Shown piece by piece: positions 10,291 to 22,200 of a DNA stretch of 64,000 bases. This DNA is from Babylonia areolata (taxonomy: Eukaryota; Mollusca; Gastropoda; Neogastropoda; Buccinidae). The stretch's first letter is position 1; the number at the start of each line of letters is the position of its first letter. The DNA lies in assembly GCF_041734735.1 (NCBI RefSeq), contig NC_134883.1:5690200-5754199 (forward strand), given 5' to 3'. The notes below the pieces were generated by a model that worked only from the letters and a program-made list of their open reading frames with translations, was not told the DNA's origin and did no database searches. The position numbers and the translations under genes were made by a program.

Positions 10291-13200
10291 GTGAGTTGAT
10301 TTAAGAAAAATAAGAGTTATAGAATGTGAAGCACAAGAAAATAAAAATATTAAAATCAGTCTGCAGAATTTGTTCCAGAAATTAACCAGCTGTCAGCTCA
10401 ATCTCATGGTCAGTCTTTTCAGCCAGCTAAAATAAACAGGTAGAATTGAATGTGGTCTCACGGTCTGATTCGGATTTGGGGAATATCTACTGTTGCCAAC
10501 AAGTTTTCACAATCCTAATGAGACTTCACAAAGTTTGAAACTGTCATCACTTGCTTTGGTTCTAATTAGCTAATGAAGTGTTTTACCTCAGTTATACAGA
10601 ATCCAAAGAGAAGTTGTGCAGTTGTCAGTGTTATTATTTTGCCCAGTTGCGTCGGACTTCACAAAAGTTCTAAGTCAAACTGTCTCTTCACAGTACTTGT
10701 TTTGTTCCTTGGTTTTAGCTGGCTAGATCAGTTTCATCAGTTTTTATTCAAGCTTTTCCTCAGGGAGGGTGTTTAAGCAAAGACAAGCATACTTGTAAAT
10801 AACAACATGTTTTGGAAATCGGTTCACTGCAGTCCCATTCATTTGAACACTTAAAAACATAACAAACTACCCATACAGCAAACATACATATAGCGAATAT
10901 ACAACAAGACTGTTGAGATATTATGCAGTGAAGTGTGGTCATCAAGATGTAGCCAAGTGCTCAGCTTACAAATACTGCTTCACACATGAACTGGAGCAGA
11001 CGCCTTTTTTGTAGCCAACCTGCTGGTCTTCAACGACTTGCGCAAAATGCGTGAGGCCATTTGAATTGTCAGTGCAAAGCCCATTCTAAACAAATGCTCT
11101 TAACATTTATTAAATCAAATCTATTTTTCATTTACTGCCAGGATATGTCCATTGTACTTGCACTGGTCACATTTCACACCTGAGCCTCCTTGTGGCTATA
11201 GTCTGCTTTCTTTCTCTCTCACTGTGTAGCACAAAAGGGCAGCATCACACATCACTGCACTGTCTTCTTGTCAGCTCATCTTCTTTTCTTCTTATAACTA
11301 TTGTATAATAAAACAATAGAAAAAACCCTTTGTGACTGGCCTTGATATGTCTTTGGCTTGTGTGTGGATCTTTTGTGTCCTTCACCTTCACACACTTTAA
11401 TTCAGTTATAATCAAAAAATTTTTGTACCGTCCCCCTTTATATACCACTTGGGTTAACACGGCTACAAAAAGAAACTTCAAGTTTTATACATTATTTCTG
11501 GAATACAGATTCAGTATAACACGGAAAAATTTTGCATGTTTTATGAGTTTGGATTTATGTTGTGTATTCATGAGGCTTGTAAATTTTAGAGCATTTGGAT
11601 AGTGATGGAAATATTAATTTACGATTACTGACCTGCAAGTTTTAATGACAGGGAACGAACAATTGAATACATAATGAAATTCATCACCGATTTCATTCAA
11701 ATCACAAAGCCCAGATGGTGCTGACAGCTATTGAAACTTTCTGGAAAAGATTCTGCAGATTCAGATTCAGTGTCAGGGAATTTTGTAAAAAGGTGTTCCC
11801 CTCCCCACTATTTCCAGGGAGTTTTGAGGATTCAGGAGAAATACATTTTTAGAAATTCAAGTACAAATTGATGTCTGGATAGATGGACTGGACAAAATGT
11901 TAAATATTGCTAAAAGTTTCATCACTGTCGTTGTCATCACCTTGAGTCAGAATCGATCAAACTAATCAGTCAAAAGAGATACATCTCGTCATTATTACGT
12001 TACATAATCATCTGCACAGCCAGTACAGTTGTGAAAATCTGTTGACTGGGACCACTGTCTTACTCTTAGCTGGACAAAGTTTCTAACATTATTTTTGTAT
12101 ATGACACAGTCCCACATTTCAGCCCTGCTTGACGGTCCAGTTAGGGAAATATAAAAAAGAAAGGGGTTCTCCACCAGACGTATTCTCATTTAATGAGTAT
12201 GCAAATAAGACACATTAAAAACCAACTGTTCAGATTCTCTTTCTGTTCACTGAACCAAACTCTGATGAAGGAAAAATCTGAATAGATGCATGACATCAGT
12301 GGACATCTTATTGGCATTGTGGCAACATTTTTTGTAGGGCATCAGCTGAAGTCTTATAGGCACTGAACTGGTTAATTACTGATGTATCTTTTGATAGGCT
12401 GTTTAATTTGTTGCTCTGACATTAGCAGGATTCAAGCAAACAATAATTGAAGAAATATTTTGGATAGCCTGATGGTTTTGTTATTTGGACCCCCATTTAA
12501 GGGGGGACATGGCAGTGCAAAAGAGACCGAAATGATGATTTTTCATGATTTGGGTTTTTGATGGATTTTGATTCTTGAACATCTCTTCTATCATATGCAT
12601 AAGTTTTTCCACTGTAAATATGTCTTTAACAATTAAAAAATTGCCAATAAAGATTGCTTGCTGAATCATGAAAGTGTTTATTGATAATTCTTTGTTCAAT
12701 TTTGATGCATGTCATCAAGTTTCTGGCCTTGACAGCATACCTTGGACTTGCTTAATGATGAGTTAACCTACAACCATGAGACTTTGCATGATTGTTTTAT
12801 GACATGTTATTGAAGTTTTGTATGAAAATATTCTCTGGGTTTTGATTCATAGCAGTTCCAATCTTTTTACCCATTGTAAATTTTGAGGATTTCGCAATAC
12901 CCAAACTGAAAAAAAAAAAAAAAAAAAAAGTACAATAATTGAAGAATCAACACAATCTCACGTGAAAATGAAGATAATGTCATTGTGTATCAAGTCCATG
13001 TAACAAAAATTGTCTGCATGCATCACATGGACCACAAACCCAATTTGTTTGATACATTGTTTGGCGTCCATTTTGATTTGTTTCCATAGATTATTCACAG
13101 AAATCTAAGAACACTTTTCTTGTGATCCACAAGTGATGATACATCTAGTAGACAAAAAAGAAAAAGAAAAGAGAAATAGTCGTAGAGAGAAAAAAAAGTT

Positions 13201-16200
13201 GTTATTTGACTGTTGTGTCTGGCCTTAAGGGGGGACTTGGCATGCATTTTTGATGAAAAATCACCAGAAAATGTGTTTTGGGGTTATTGTAAATTTTGAA
13301 AGAATAATATATCTACAAACACTTTTTGGGTGTCTTTTGCTTTAATTTTGCTTAAAAGTGTGTGTAATTGTACTTTTTTTAATGTAGGTGGCCTCAAATA
13401 TTTATCGGAAATCGAAGTCGAATCACAAAAATCGCTATCTTCAGACCCTAGCAACCACCACTTTCGTTTTACCAATTGAGGTGTGTGACCGCTCGTTTGA
13501 AAGCTAAACATACGCTCTTTCCGGTCAACCTAATTTCATATGCAAACAACCTCAGTGCGAGAGCTCCGCGAAGCACGAAATGGCTCACCCAACAACAGTG
13601 TATAAACCGGTGATTGGGCCTAAGCTGTCACGAGGGTAAATCCATGATTCTGATTGGCCGAAACTCCAGTCATCCGCCATCTTTGTTCATAGCGTCTGTT
13701 TCGAAGTGAGCGAACTAGGACATTCACTTTGTCAGTTTTAGGCACAGTTTTGCTTTTTTACAATGCCAAGAAAGTTTGGAACGAAGTTTAGAGTACTCCA
13801 TAAGTTTGGTACAAAGAAGAGAAAAGGGAAATGTGGAAAAGCCAGCCGCCAATCACAGCAAACTGAGGTCGAATCGACAACCTGTGAGCCGACTCCATCA
13901 ACGTCGTCTGCTATGGAATACCCGTCCTCTACTTCAAAGAAAAAAAAAGGACTTTTTCTCAAAAAAGAAGGCAGTGTCTGATTCTAGTGAAGAAGTAGAT
14001 GAGTCTGGACCCAGCAAAAAACAAAGACTGGAAGAGGAAGCTGTAGAAGAAGTGAGAAGTGACGATCTCAACATCATCATGAACCTGAGCTGCCTTCAGT
14101 CTCTCATCGATTCCAGTGGTGCATTGTGTCCAGAATGCAAAGAACCGGTAAGTCGATCGTTGATTTCTTTGTTTATTTTTCGTTTTCTTTATCATTCATA
14201 CTTCTTCCTGGTCCTTGTGAAGTGTGAGAGGAGAGAATTAGATTGTGGTGCGAGGGGGTGTGTGGGGGGCTGTGTGTGTGTCGTGGGGTGTGTGTGAGAG
14301 GTTATGTGTTTATTCAATGTGTGTGTGTTCCAGGTTGTGTTTATTCAGTGTGTGTGTGACTGTGAGTGTGTTCAGTGTATTAGTGTGTGTTTCAGGTTAT
14401 GTGTTTATTCATAGTGTGTTTGTGTGATTATTCTGTGTGTTTGAATATGTTTCAGGTTATGGGTTTGTTCATTGTGTATGTGTATGAGATGTGTATATTC
14501 CATGTGTGTGTTTCAGGTTATGTGTTTGTTCAGTGTGTGTGTGTGTGTAAGACTGCTTGTACAGAAGTGTGTATATGTTACAAATGTATGAAGTTGTGCA
14601 AAAAAAAGTGTACTGTAATGTATCATGTGTTTCAGAGCCTGAGGGTGACTGAGGGAGGTCAACAAAGGGTCCTCGGCCCTGCTGGATGTGATGCTGGAAC
14701 TGGAGCTTGTGGGAGGAAGCACTCTGGGTGACTTTGTTTTGAAAGAGGACACTGCCAGGGTGGTGAAATCCAGCAGAAAATCATCAGAAAAGGAGAAAGA
14801 GAAGAGAAAGAAAATAGAGATGGTGCGACGCATGGAACGCCAGGAAAGACAAGAAAGAGAAGGGGAGGTGTATGGGCCTGGGCAGTTCTGAGTGTTTGAT
14901 TTCCAATGCCACATAGAAAAAACTGTACAGAATGTCTTGACAAGGTATCATACTTGATAATTATTGGAAAATGATAGTAATACTATTGAAAATTGTTCCT
15001 TTCATTTGTCCACATTAAATTCTATCTTTGGAGTCAAATTTCTCAAAACGACTTTTTATTCCATACGTATGTACTGCCCTCCTTTACTGTACAAGTTCTA
15101 CAACAGCTATTGCCTTGAAATTTTGCATTTAGATGGAAAAATGGCTTCTGAGTGCAATGAAACCATTAGAAAGTATGGATCTTGGACAGTTTTAGTGTTA
15201 TATTAGGTTAAAAATAATTATTTACATTTGTCAATTTTCTCCAAAGTCTTGGCGATGGTATTTACATTTATGTACATTTATACATACTAATTTATGTCTA
15301 TTGCACTCTTCTATTCATGTCCTTTGTATTGATTATGATTTTAGCTTCAATACTACCTAACTTTGCAAACTGTAGAGGAGGAGCAGACATACTCGTTTTC
15401 GACAGCACAAAAACAAGAAAAAAAATCATAAAATTATTTCTATGTAACATGAACATTTGAAACTTTGTATTCTAGCTCCAAATCCACTTTGCTGTCTATG
15501 TGCAAAATTTCATGGCAATAGCTTTAGTAGAAGTCGAGATACAAAAATACTAGAAAAATGCACGCCAAGTCCCCCCTTAACAGCAGAGACTTGCTCTCTT
15601 TCATGTAAGTCTGCAATGAAAGCCTTTCACTGAACTAGATTTGTTAATCACATGTTTCATGCATGGCTTATGATCATAGGGACATAAAATATTTTAAAAT
15701 ATTATGTTGCATAAAGTTTTGTAGTGATACCATCAAGTAGTGTTAAGATTTCTTAAAGCTTTCAGGTAAGGAAGTTATGGAAGATAATGTGTCTGATGGC
15801 AGCCCATTAATTTTAAGTGACTGATTGTTTAAAATTGTTAGTATAGAGTTATAATTTCTGTTGTTTTGTTTTTTCCTTTCTGATAATTTTGTTTTCCTGT
15901 GGTAAAATCGCATTTTGTTGTTTGTCCAGTGACAAGACCACCAGGCATTTTTCTCCAGCCCAATTTTGATGTGTTCTACAAAGCTGGAGAGACAGTAGAA
16001 CTGCCATGTGTAGGAGATGGCTCTCCTCGACCCGAGTAAGTCAAAAGGCAATGATCCATAGCCTAGTCTTCAGATGTATTCATAATAAAGTATATAACCT
16101 TTATATGTCATAATGTATTTCACATATTGTCATCTGTTGCAAAATTGAAAAACAAGATTGTTGTTTTCAGTTTTAATCTGTGGCTTACTTTTTATTTTGA

Positions 16201-19200
16201 AAATTTGCTAAGATTGAATAGGTTTATTGCTATTTAATTGAATTAATAAAATAAAATAGAGCTTCCATGGAGCACCGGTGCAGCTCCAAACACAGATCGT
16301 ACTGTCAAAAAATTATAATACTTACTTGCATGATTATCGCTCTCTCTGTGGAGTCTGTATATAATAGAGAGACATATATATAACATAATTTAAACAGTTT
16401 ACTTTCTCAGTAAGATTTATTCATTAAAAAAAAATCTGACTCTTTCATGCAATGGATAAGCTGCATACGTGCAAGTTTTCAACAGTGTAAGAAGAGTGCC
16501 TGTTCCCGTTAACTTATTGTGTTACAGCACAAATGTCAGTAAAATGTTTTGGAACATGCCTTTCAACAGACTGTTTAGTATAATAGTAGTGGTAAAAAAA
16601 ACCAAAAAAACAACAATCAGCCCCACCCCTCTCATACCCCTTGTGAAAGCGCAAATTGTTTTGTTGTAGTAGAAAAACAAAATCATTTAGTACCAACCCC
16701 CTTTCATACCCCATGTGAAAGCACAGACTGTTTCATAGTGATAAAAAAACAAAAACAATCAGCCCAATCCCCCTTTCATACCCCTTGTGACAGCACAGGT
16801 TGTCTCGTAGTAGTAAAAAAAACAACAAAAACAATCAACATTTCTTACCCCTTGTGAAAGCACAGACTGTTTCGTATTGTTAAAAAAACAATAACAATCA
16901 GCCCCACCCCCCCTTTCATACCCCTTGTGAAAGACAGCACAACAGTATCAGGAGACATCTTTGACTTTGTACCCAGATACAAATGGAAGCGCAACGGCAT
17001 TGAGTTCACCCCGGGTGGAAATGATGACCGTGTGGTGCAGCTAGCCAACGTAGGCACCATTGTCTTCACTAAGCCAGAGGACAAGGATGAGGGGATTTTC
17101 CAGTGCTTCGCCAAAAACGCCTATGGCACCTCACTTTCCATCAACATCAACTTGAGGGAGGCCAAACTGGAGGTATGGTGCTCCTGTTTGTGATAAAGTT
17201 AAGATGAGTTGTTTATTCGTGATGGAAGCAAGCTTAGAATTGTTGTCAGCAGTGGATAGAGAAATGGAACAGTTGTAAACTGGTTAAAAAAAACATTAAG
17301 CAAGTGAATAAACAGTATTTGTTAACTCTTTTTACCTCATGATTGCAGCTAGAGTTTCTTCCCCCTGCCCAGCAGGACAGTCAAGTGTGCAATCAGTTAT
17401 ATGCATGTGAACAGAAATAGTGATAACTCCTAAACTATTGGTTTGCTTTCAAATGTCAGAATATCAGTGATACAGGAATAAACTGCTATTTTTTGTGATT
17501 ATTGAAACAGATATGACGGGTGCAATAGCTGAGTTGTTAAAGCGTTGGACTTTCAGTCTGAGGGTCCCGGGTTCGAATCTCGGTGATGGTACCTGGTGGA
17601 TAAAGGGTGGAGATTTTTCCGATCTCCCAGGTCAACATATGTGCAGACCTGCTTGTGCCTGAACCCCCTTCGTGTGTATATGCAAGCAGAAAATCAAATA
17701 CGCACGTTAAAGATCCTGTAATCCATGACAGCATTCGGTGGGTTATGGAAACAAGAACATACCCAGCATGCACCCTCCTGAAAGCGGAGTATGGTTGCCT
17801 ACATGGCAGGTTAAAAATGGTCATATACGTAAAAGCCCACTCATCTAATACGAGTGAAAGTGGGAGTTGCAGTCCACGAATGCAGAAGAAGAAGAAACAA
17901 AAATAATTCTTGTTTTTGTGATAAAGATAATGCAATTTGTAAACAAACAATGACGGGCGCAATAGCCGAGTGGTTAAAGCGTTGGACTGTCAATCTGAGG
18001 GTCCCGGGTTCGAATCACGGTGACGGCGCCTGGTGGGTGAAGGGTGGAGTTTTTACGATCTCCCAGGTCACCATATGTGCAGACCTGCTAGTGCCTGAAC
18101 CCCCTTCGTGTGTATATGCAAGCAGAAGATTAAATACGCACGTTAAAGGTCCTGTAATCCATGTCAGTGTTCAGTGGGTTATGGAAACAAGAACATACCC
18201 AGCATGCACACCCCCGAAAACAGAGTATGGCTGCCTACATGGCGGGGTAAAAATGGTCATGCACCTAAAAGCCCACTCGTGTACATACGAGTGAACGTGG
18301 GAGTTGCAGCCCACGAACGCAGAAGAAGAAGAAGTAAACAAACAACAAATGCATGCATTTCGATGATTAAAAAAGAAAAGTGTAAGACATACAGTTGTGG
18401 AAATAAAATGTTTTTGAATGTGATCCTTGCTAAAAATCATGCTCTGAACTTAACATTTTGATGTGCACTCTTGATTGTTGTGGTGCACTATCTTTACACA
18501 ATGTATGTGAAAATGTCTATTCTATTTTTATGTGATAGACTGATGTCATTTGTCTTTGTCATTTTTGCAAGGAAATTTTTTTCACCTTTCTGTTGTCAAG
18601 AATTGCCCAGCCTGAAGAGGCTGATGACTATATGTGGGTTGCAGATAATGAATTAATATGATGTAAGTTTATACCTTTTGACACAGTAGGTTTACTAATT
18701 ATAGACAAACTTGGAGAACATAGATGATCTCACTCTGTTTTTTTGTGTGTGTGTTTTCAGGATTTTGCCATCCAGTCAGACATAATTAAAACACCAAAAC
18801 TCGGAGACCCCTTGACCTTAGACTGTGTGAAACCAGAGAGCATCCCTTCCCCCAGTATCTTCTGGGTGATCAAGAAGCCAGGGGAAGGCTTTGAAGCTGT
18901 CAACTACGATGCCAGAGTCTCTATGGACCATGAATGTCAGTTCTAATCTTTTTTTCCGGAATGTTTACATCAATTTTAGAAGAGTGAAGCTAAGCCATTT
19001 TAGTGTGTGCAGATATTATGAATGATAATTCTCGCAAATGTGATTTCATGAATGTAGAAGTTGCCCAAAGGCATTTTTGGGTTGTGTATGAATTTGTGTG
19101 TGGGTTTGCTGGACTATGGGTAATTGTGTCATTTTTTCAGCTGTGATGAAAAAAACACAACCTTGCCTTCTGGTGAGAAATTTGCTGAAATCAACCATGC

Positions 19201-22200
19201 CGGGAGCACATCATTTTTCAGGTTTATTTGCTGTCACATAACCAAATTTTCTTTACCTGTTTGCCACTTTGGTTTATTTCCGGTTCCTGACTTAGTGGTA
19301 TGTCGATGTGTTTTCACTGTTTTATGTGTATCCCATTACTTCAGTGAGATACAGTCAGAAGGGCCTGTGTATTTCCTTAAATTATTTAATGATACATTTT
19401 CTTAGATACTCAGATTAAGTGACAAACAACAACAAAAACCATTCACGACAGCTCAGGCATGAAGGAAACGTCACTCTAAGGTAAATCCAAAGAATTCAGA
19501 AAAAATAAACGTTTTACCATGGTTAGTGGTCAGCCTCATTTTATGCCATACTTTTCTCTCCTTTTGCACAATAGTATGAATAGCAGTGGAAGTGCAAGTA
19601 CTGAAGACGGCAAATTGCGTTAATTGGTTGAGAGCCCTGGTTAGGCATGTGGTGTTTTTTTTACCACGTTTACCACAAAAAAAAAAAAAAGGCCAAAGGA
19701 GCAAACTTACCAGCTATAACTTGCAGCAGTTTAACATGGTGGGAAAAAAACCCCAAGTAATCAAATGAAGAGTATGTAATTTAACTCCTTATTACACAGT
19801 ATTAGTGATGCTTTGTTCTGTGGGGGCTGGTTGGACAGGGAAGGCATGACATTGGTCAAAGGGAGGTAAAAGCAAAAAAAAAAAAAAGTTTCATGAGCTT
19901 TCATGTGTCATTGAAGTTTTCTTGCCAGGGTGCCCAGCATTCATACAGGTGCTTGAAAGGTTTTGTTTGAAGGCATTGGTATAGTAAAACCTAACAGTTG
20001 CTTGTGTTTACTGATCAGGTCCTGGCAGACTGTTCCAAACCCCCTGTCCTCTTCCTGCTTGTGGCATGTTGTCAAGATTCTGAACAACTTTCAGGCTAAA
20101 TCTCCAACTTTCCCCTTGTTTTCCCCATATACTTTCCCCTTCATTTCAGCTGTGAGAATACAGTGTAATTATATGAGAGGTGTGTTATATTTGAAACAAA
20201 CAAAAAACAACTTGTTTGTTCTTTAATTTTTGTGTGCTGTGGAGCGTCAGAGATGGATGGTGACTTTAGCATCCTTTAGACTTTAGTCATACTGATTGCG
20301 GATGAAAACACTGATGCTGAACGTGTTTTGCTTGCAGTTCGACTGCAAATCACTAATGTGGAACGAAGTGATGCGGCAGGAGGCAGAGCTTACGCTTGCA
20401 TGGCCATGAATGGCATCATGAGGAAGTCGACTCAAGGTCGTCAGTATTTCATTCGACCAACTGGAGGTAACGTTTGGTTCTTGTTGTTTTTCATTAAAAA
20501 ACAAAAACAGATCTAATGGAGGAGAGAGCGAGAGCAAGGAGGAAAGGAGCAGTGGGGAAACAGAAGTGCAGGGATAGAATAGATCTGTGTGTGTGTGAGC
20601 GTGTGTGCGTGTATGTCTCTGTCTCTGTCTGTGCAGAATTAAGTTATAAGTAAGTGCCGCAGATTGATGCATGCCATGATATAAAACAATGACGGTTATG
20701 TTGGTAAAATGTTGGAGTTTCTGCTTGCATTGTGTATGTTAACCAGAACAGTGAGAGAGATGAAGTGGTGGGGGTGGATGTTGAAGGGAGAAAGAGAGTG
20801 GAAGGAGAAAGGTCAGAAAATACATGCACAAGTGTGGAACCTGCAACTTTGTTCAGTTGTAGTTTGTTTTCATTGGAAATTAGAAACTTTACACTTGATT
20901 TTCATTGGAAATTAAAAACTTTACACTTGATGTCTGTTGTTTACAAATACTGTTCTTAGAAATTAGAACTCTCATGGCCTTGTCAATGTGGAAACAAACA
21001 CAACTGAAGTTTTGAAACGCATTATATTCGAACCAGGAGGTCTTTGTTTTTGTTACTTGTTCTCAGCTGCAGCTGCTTTATATGTATTTGATTTTTTCTT
21101 ACAAGTATGCACATCATATAAAGTATAAATGTATGCTATGTCTGTGTTATATTGTGCATTATCACATGTGAAGAAGTAATGGTTCACTTGACTTGATCAT
21201 TCAGGCACCCCGGAACTGCACCCGGTAAAGTACATGTGGGCATCACCTGAGGATCACTTTGGTCTCAAAGGAGAAAACTTCACTGTCAAATGTATCTTCT
21301 CTGGCAAGTCAGTATCTCATAGTCTTAACTAGTTCTAGTTTATTTAGACTGCATAAAATCAGTTTCTCACCATTATGTGTGGCAGAAAGATACAGTTATA
21401 GATTTAGAAAGTGTGAAGTCAGTATCTCAAAGCTCTGTGTAGGAAAAAAAAAAGAAAACTAAGTTTAAAAAAAAAATCAGCATCTCATTGTTCTGTCAGA
21501 CAGAAAGGTTAATAAGTTAAAGATTTTAAAAGCATGAAGTTGTACATAACTCAGGCTGGAACATACTAAGTTCTCAACACAGAAACAAAGAAAAAATGAA
21601 GTACATGAATGCACATGCCATACCTTGTGTACTAACCTTGCACATGTGTTTGCTCCATTCTTGACAGTATTTCATTTTTGTCTTTGTAATATTACTAGTG
21701 AGCACTGAAATGAGAACACGTTTTTATTGTAACTGGTCAATTTCCACAGTTTTATAATCATTTTGAAACTGTTCATCTTGCTCTGTTGTATATTTTACCA
21801 TGGTGCTTCTGGATGGATGTTGAAACATCATCAACAGATTTTATCTTAAAACAAACATTAGGTATACCCATAATTCTTTTCTGTCTGTGCAGTCCAACAC
21901 CTGATGTTCACTGGGAGCGAACAGACCGAGCATCTCTCCCAGATCGTGCCAAGATTCGGAGCTTTGGGCAAGAGTTGATGATTGAGAATCTGCAGTTCGA
22001 TGATGCTGGGACGTACGAGTGCTGGGCAACAAACACAAACACGCAGACACGTGTCCAGAGAACAATCTCTGTCCGGGTAGAATGTAAGTCTTTCTCTCAT
22101 CAGTTCAAAAAGAAACTAGTTTGCCTGCAAAGTTACTAACTGATTTTCCACATTTTATATTGTCATTTTTACAGTTACTCTTTTTTGTGGTTTGTGTTGT

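Larger units (their letters stand above)
13225..15580 (+). mobile_element. TTAA-flanked DNA transposon, Kolobok/piggyBac-type termini, non-autonomous
   Basis: The element itself is 13229-15576 (2,348 bp). Direct TTAA copies flank it at 13225-13228 and 15577-15580. The left end GGGGGGACTTGGC and the right end GCCAAGTCCCCCC are inverted, and the similarity continues with TGCATTTTT just inside. TTAA targets are used by piggyBac and Kolobok families; G-rich termini favour Kolobok. Inside are two pieces of a transposase gene on the + strand (13763-14147 and about 14640-14891), separated by a TG-rich intron-like stretch. The catalytic core is absent, so this copy cannot move unaided. It sits in neuroglian intron 1 in the gene's orientation. 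Confidence 0.75.

Noticed and set aside
16927-16976. Upstream in-frame extension of exon 3 ([17 protein letters not shown])
   Set aside because: It would break phase with exon 2 and insert residues into the conserved PRPE-YKW joint of Ig1; the acceptor at 16976 gives the family sequence.
17514-17600. tRNA genes at the SINE heads (17514, 17951, 28391, 26770 reverse)
   Set aside because: Boxes A and B are present, but the acceptor stems do not pair and each is fused to the same 300-bp body; they are SINEs.
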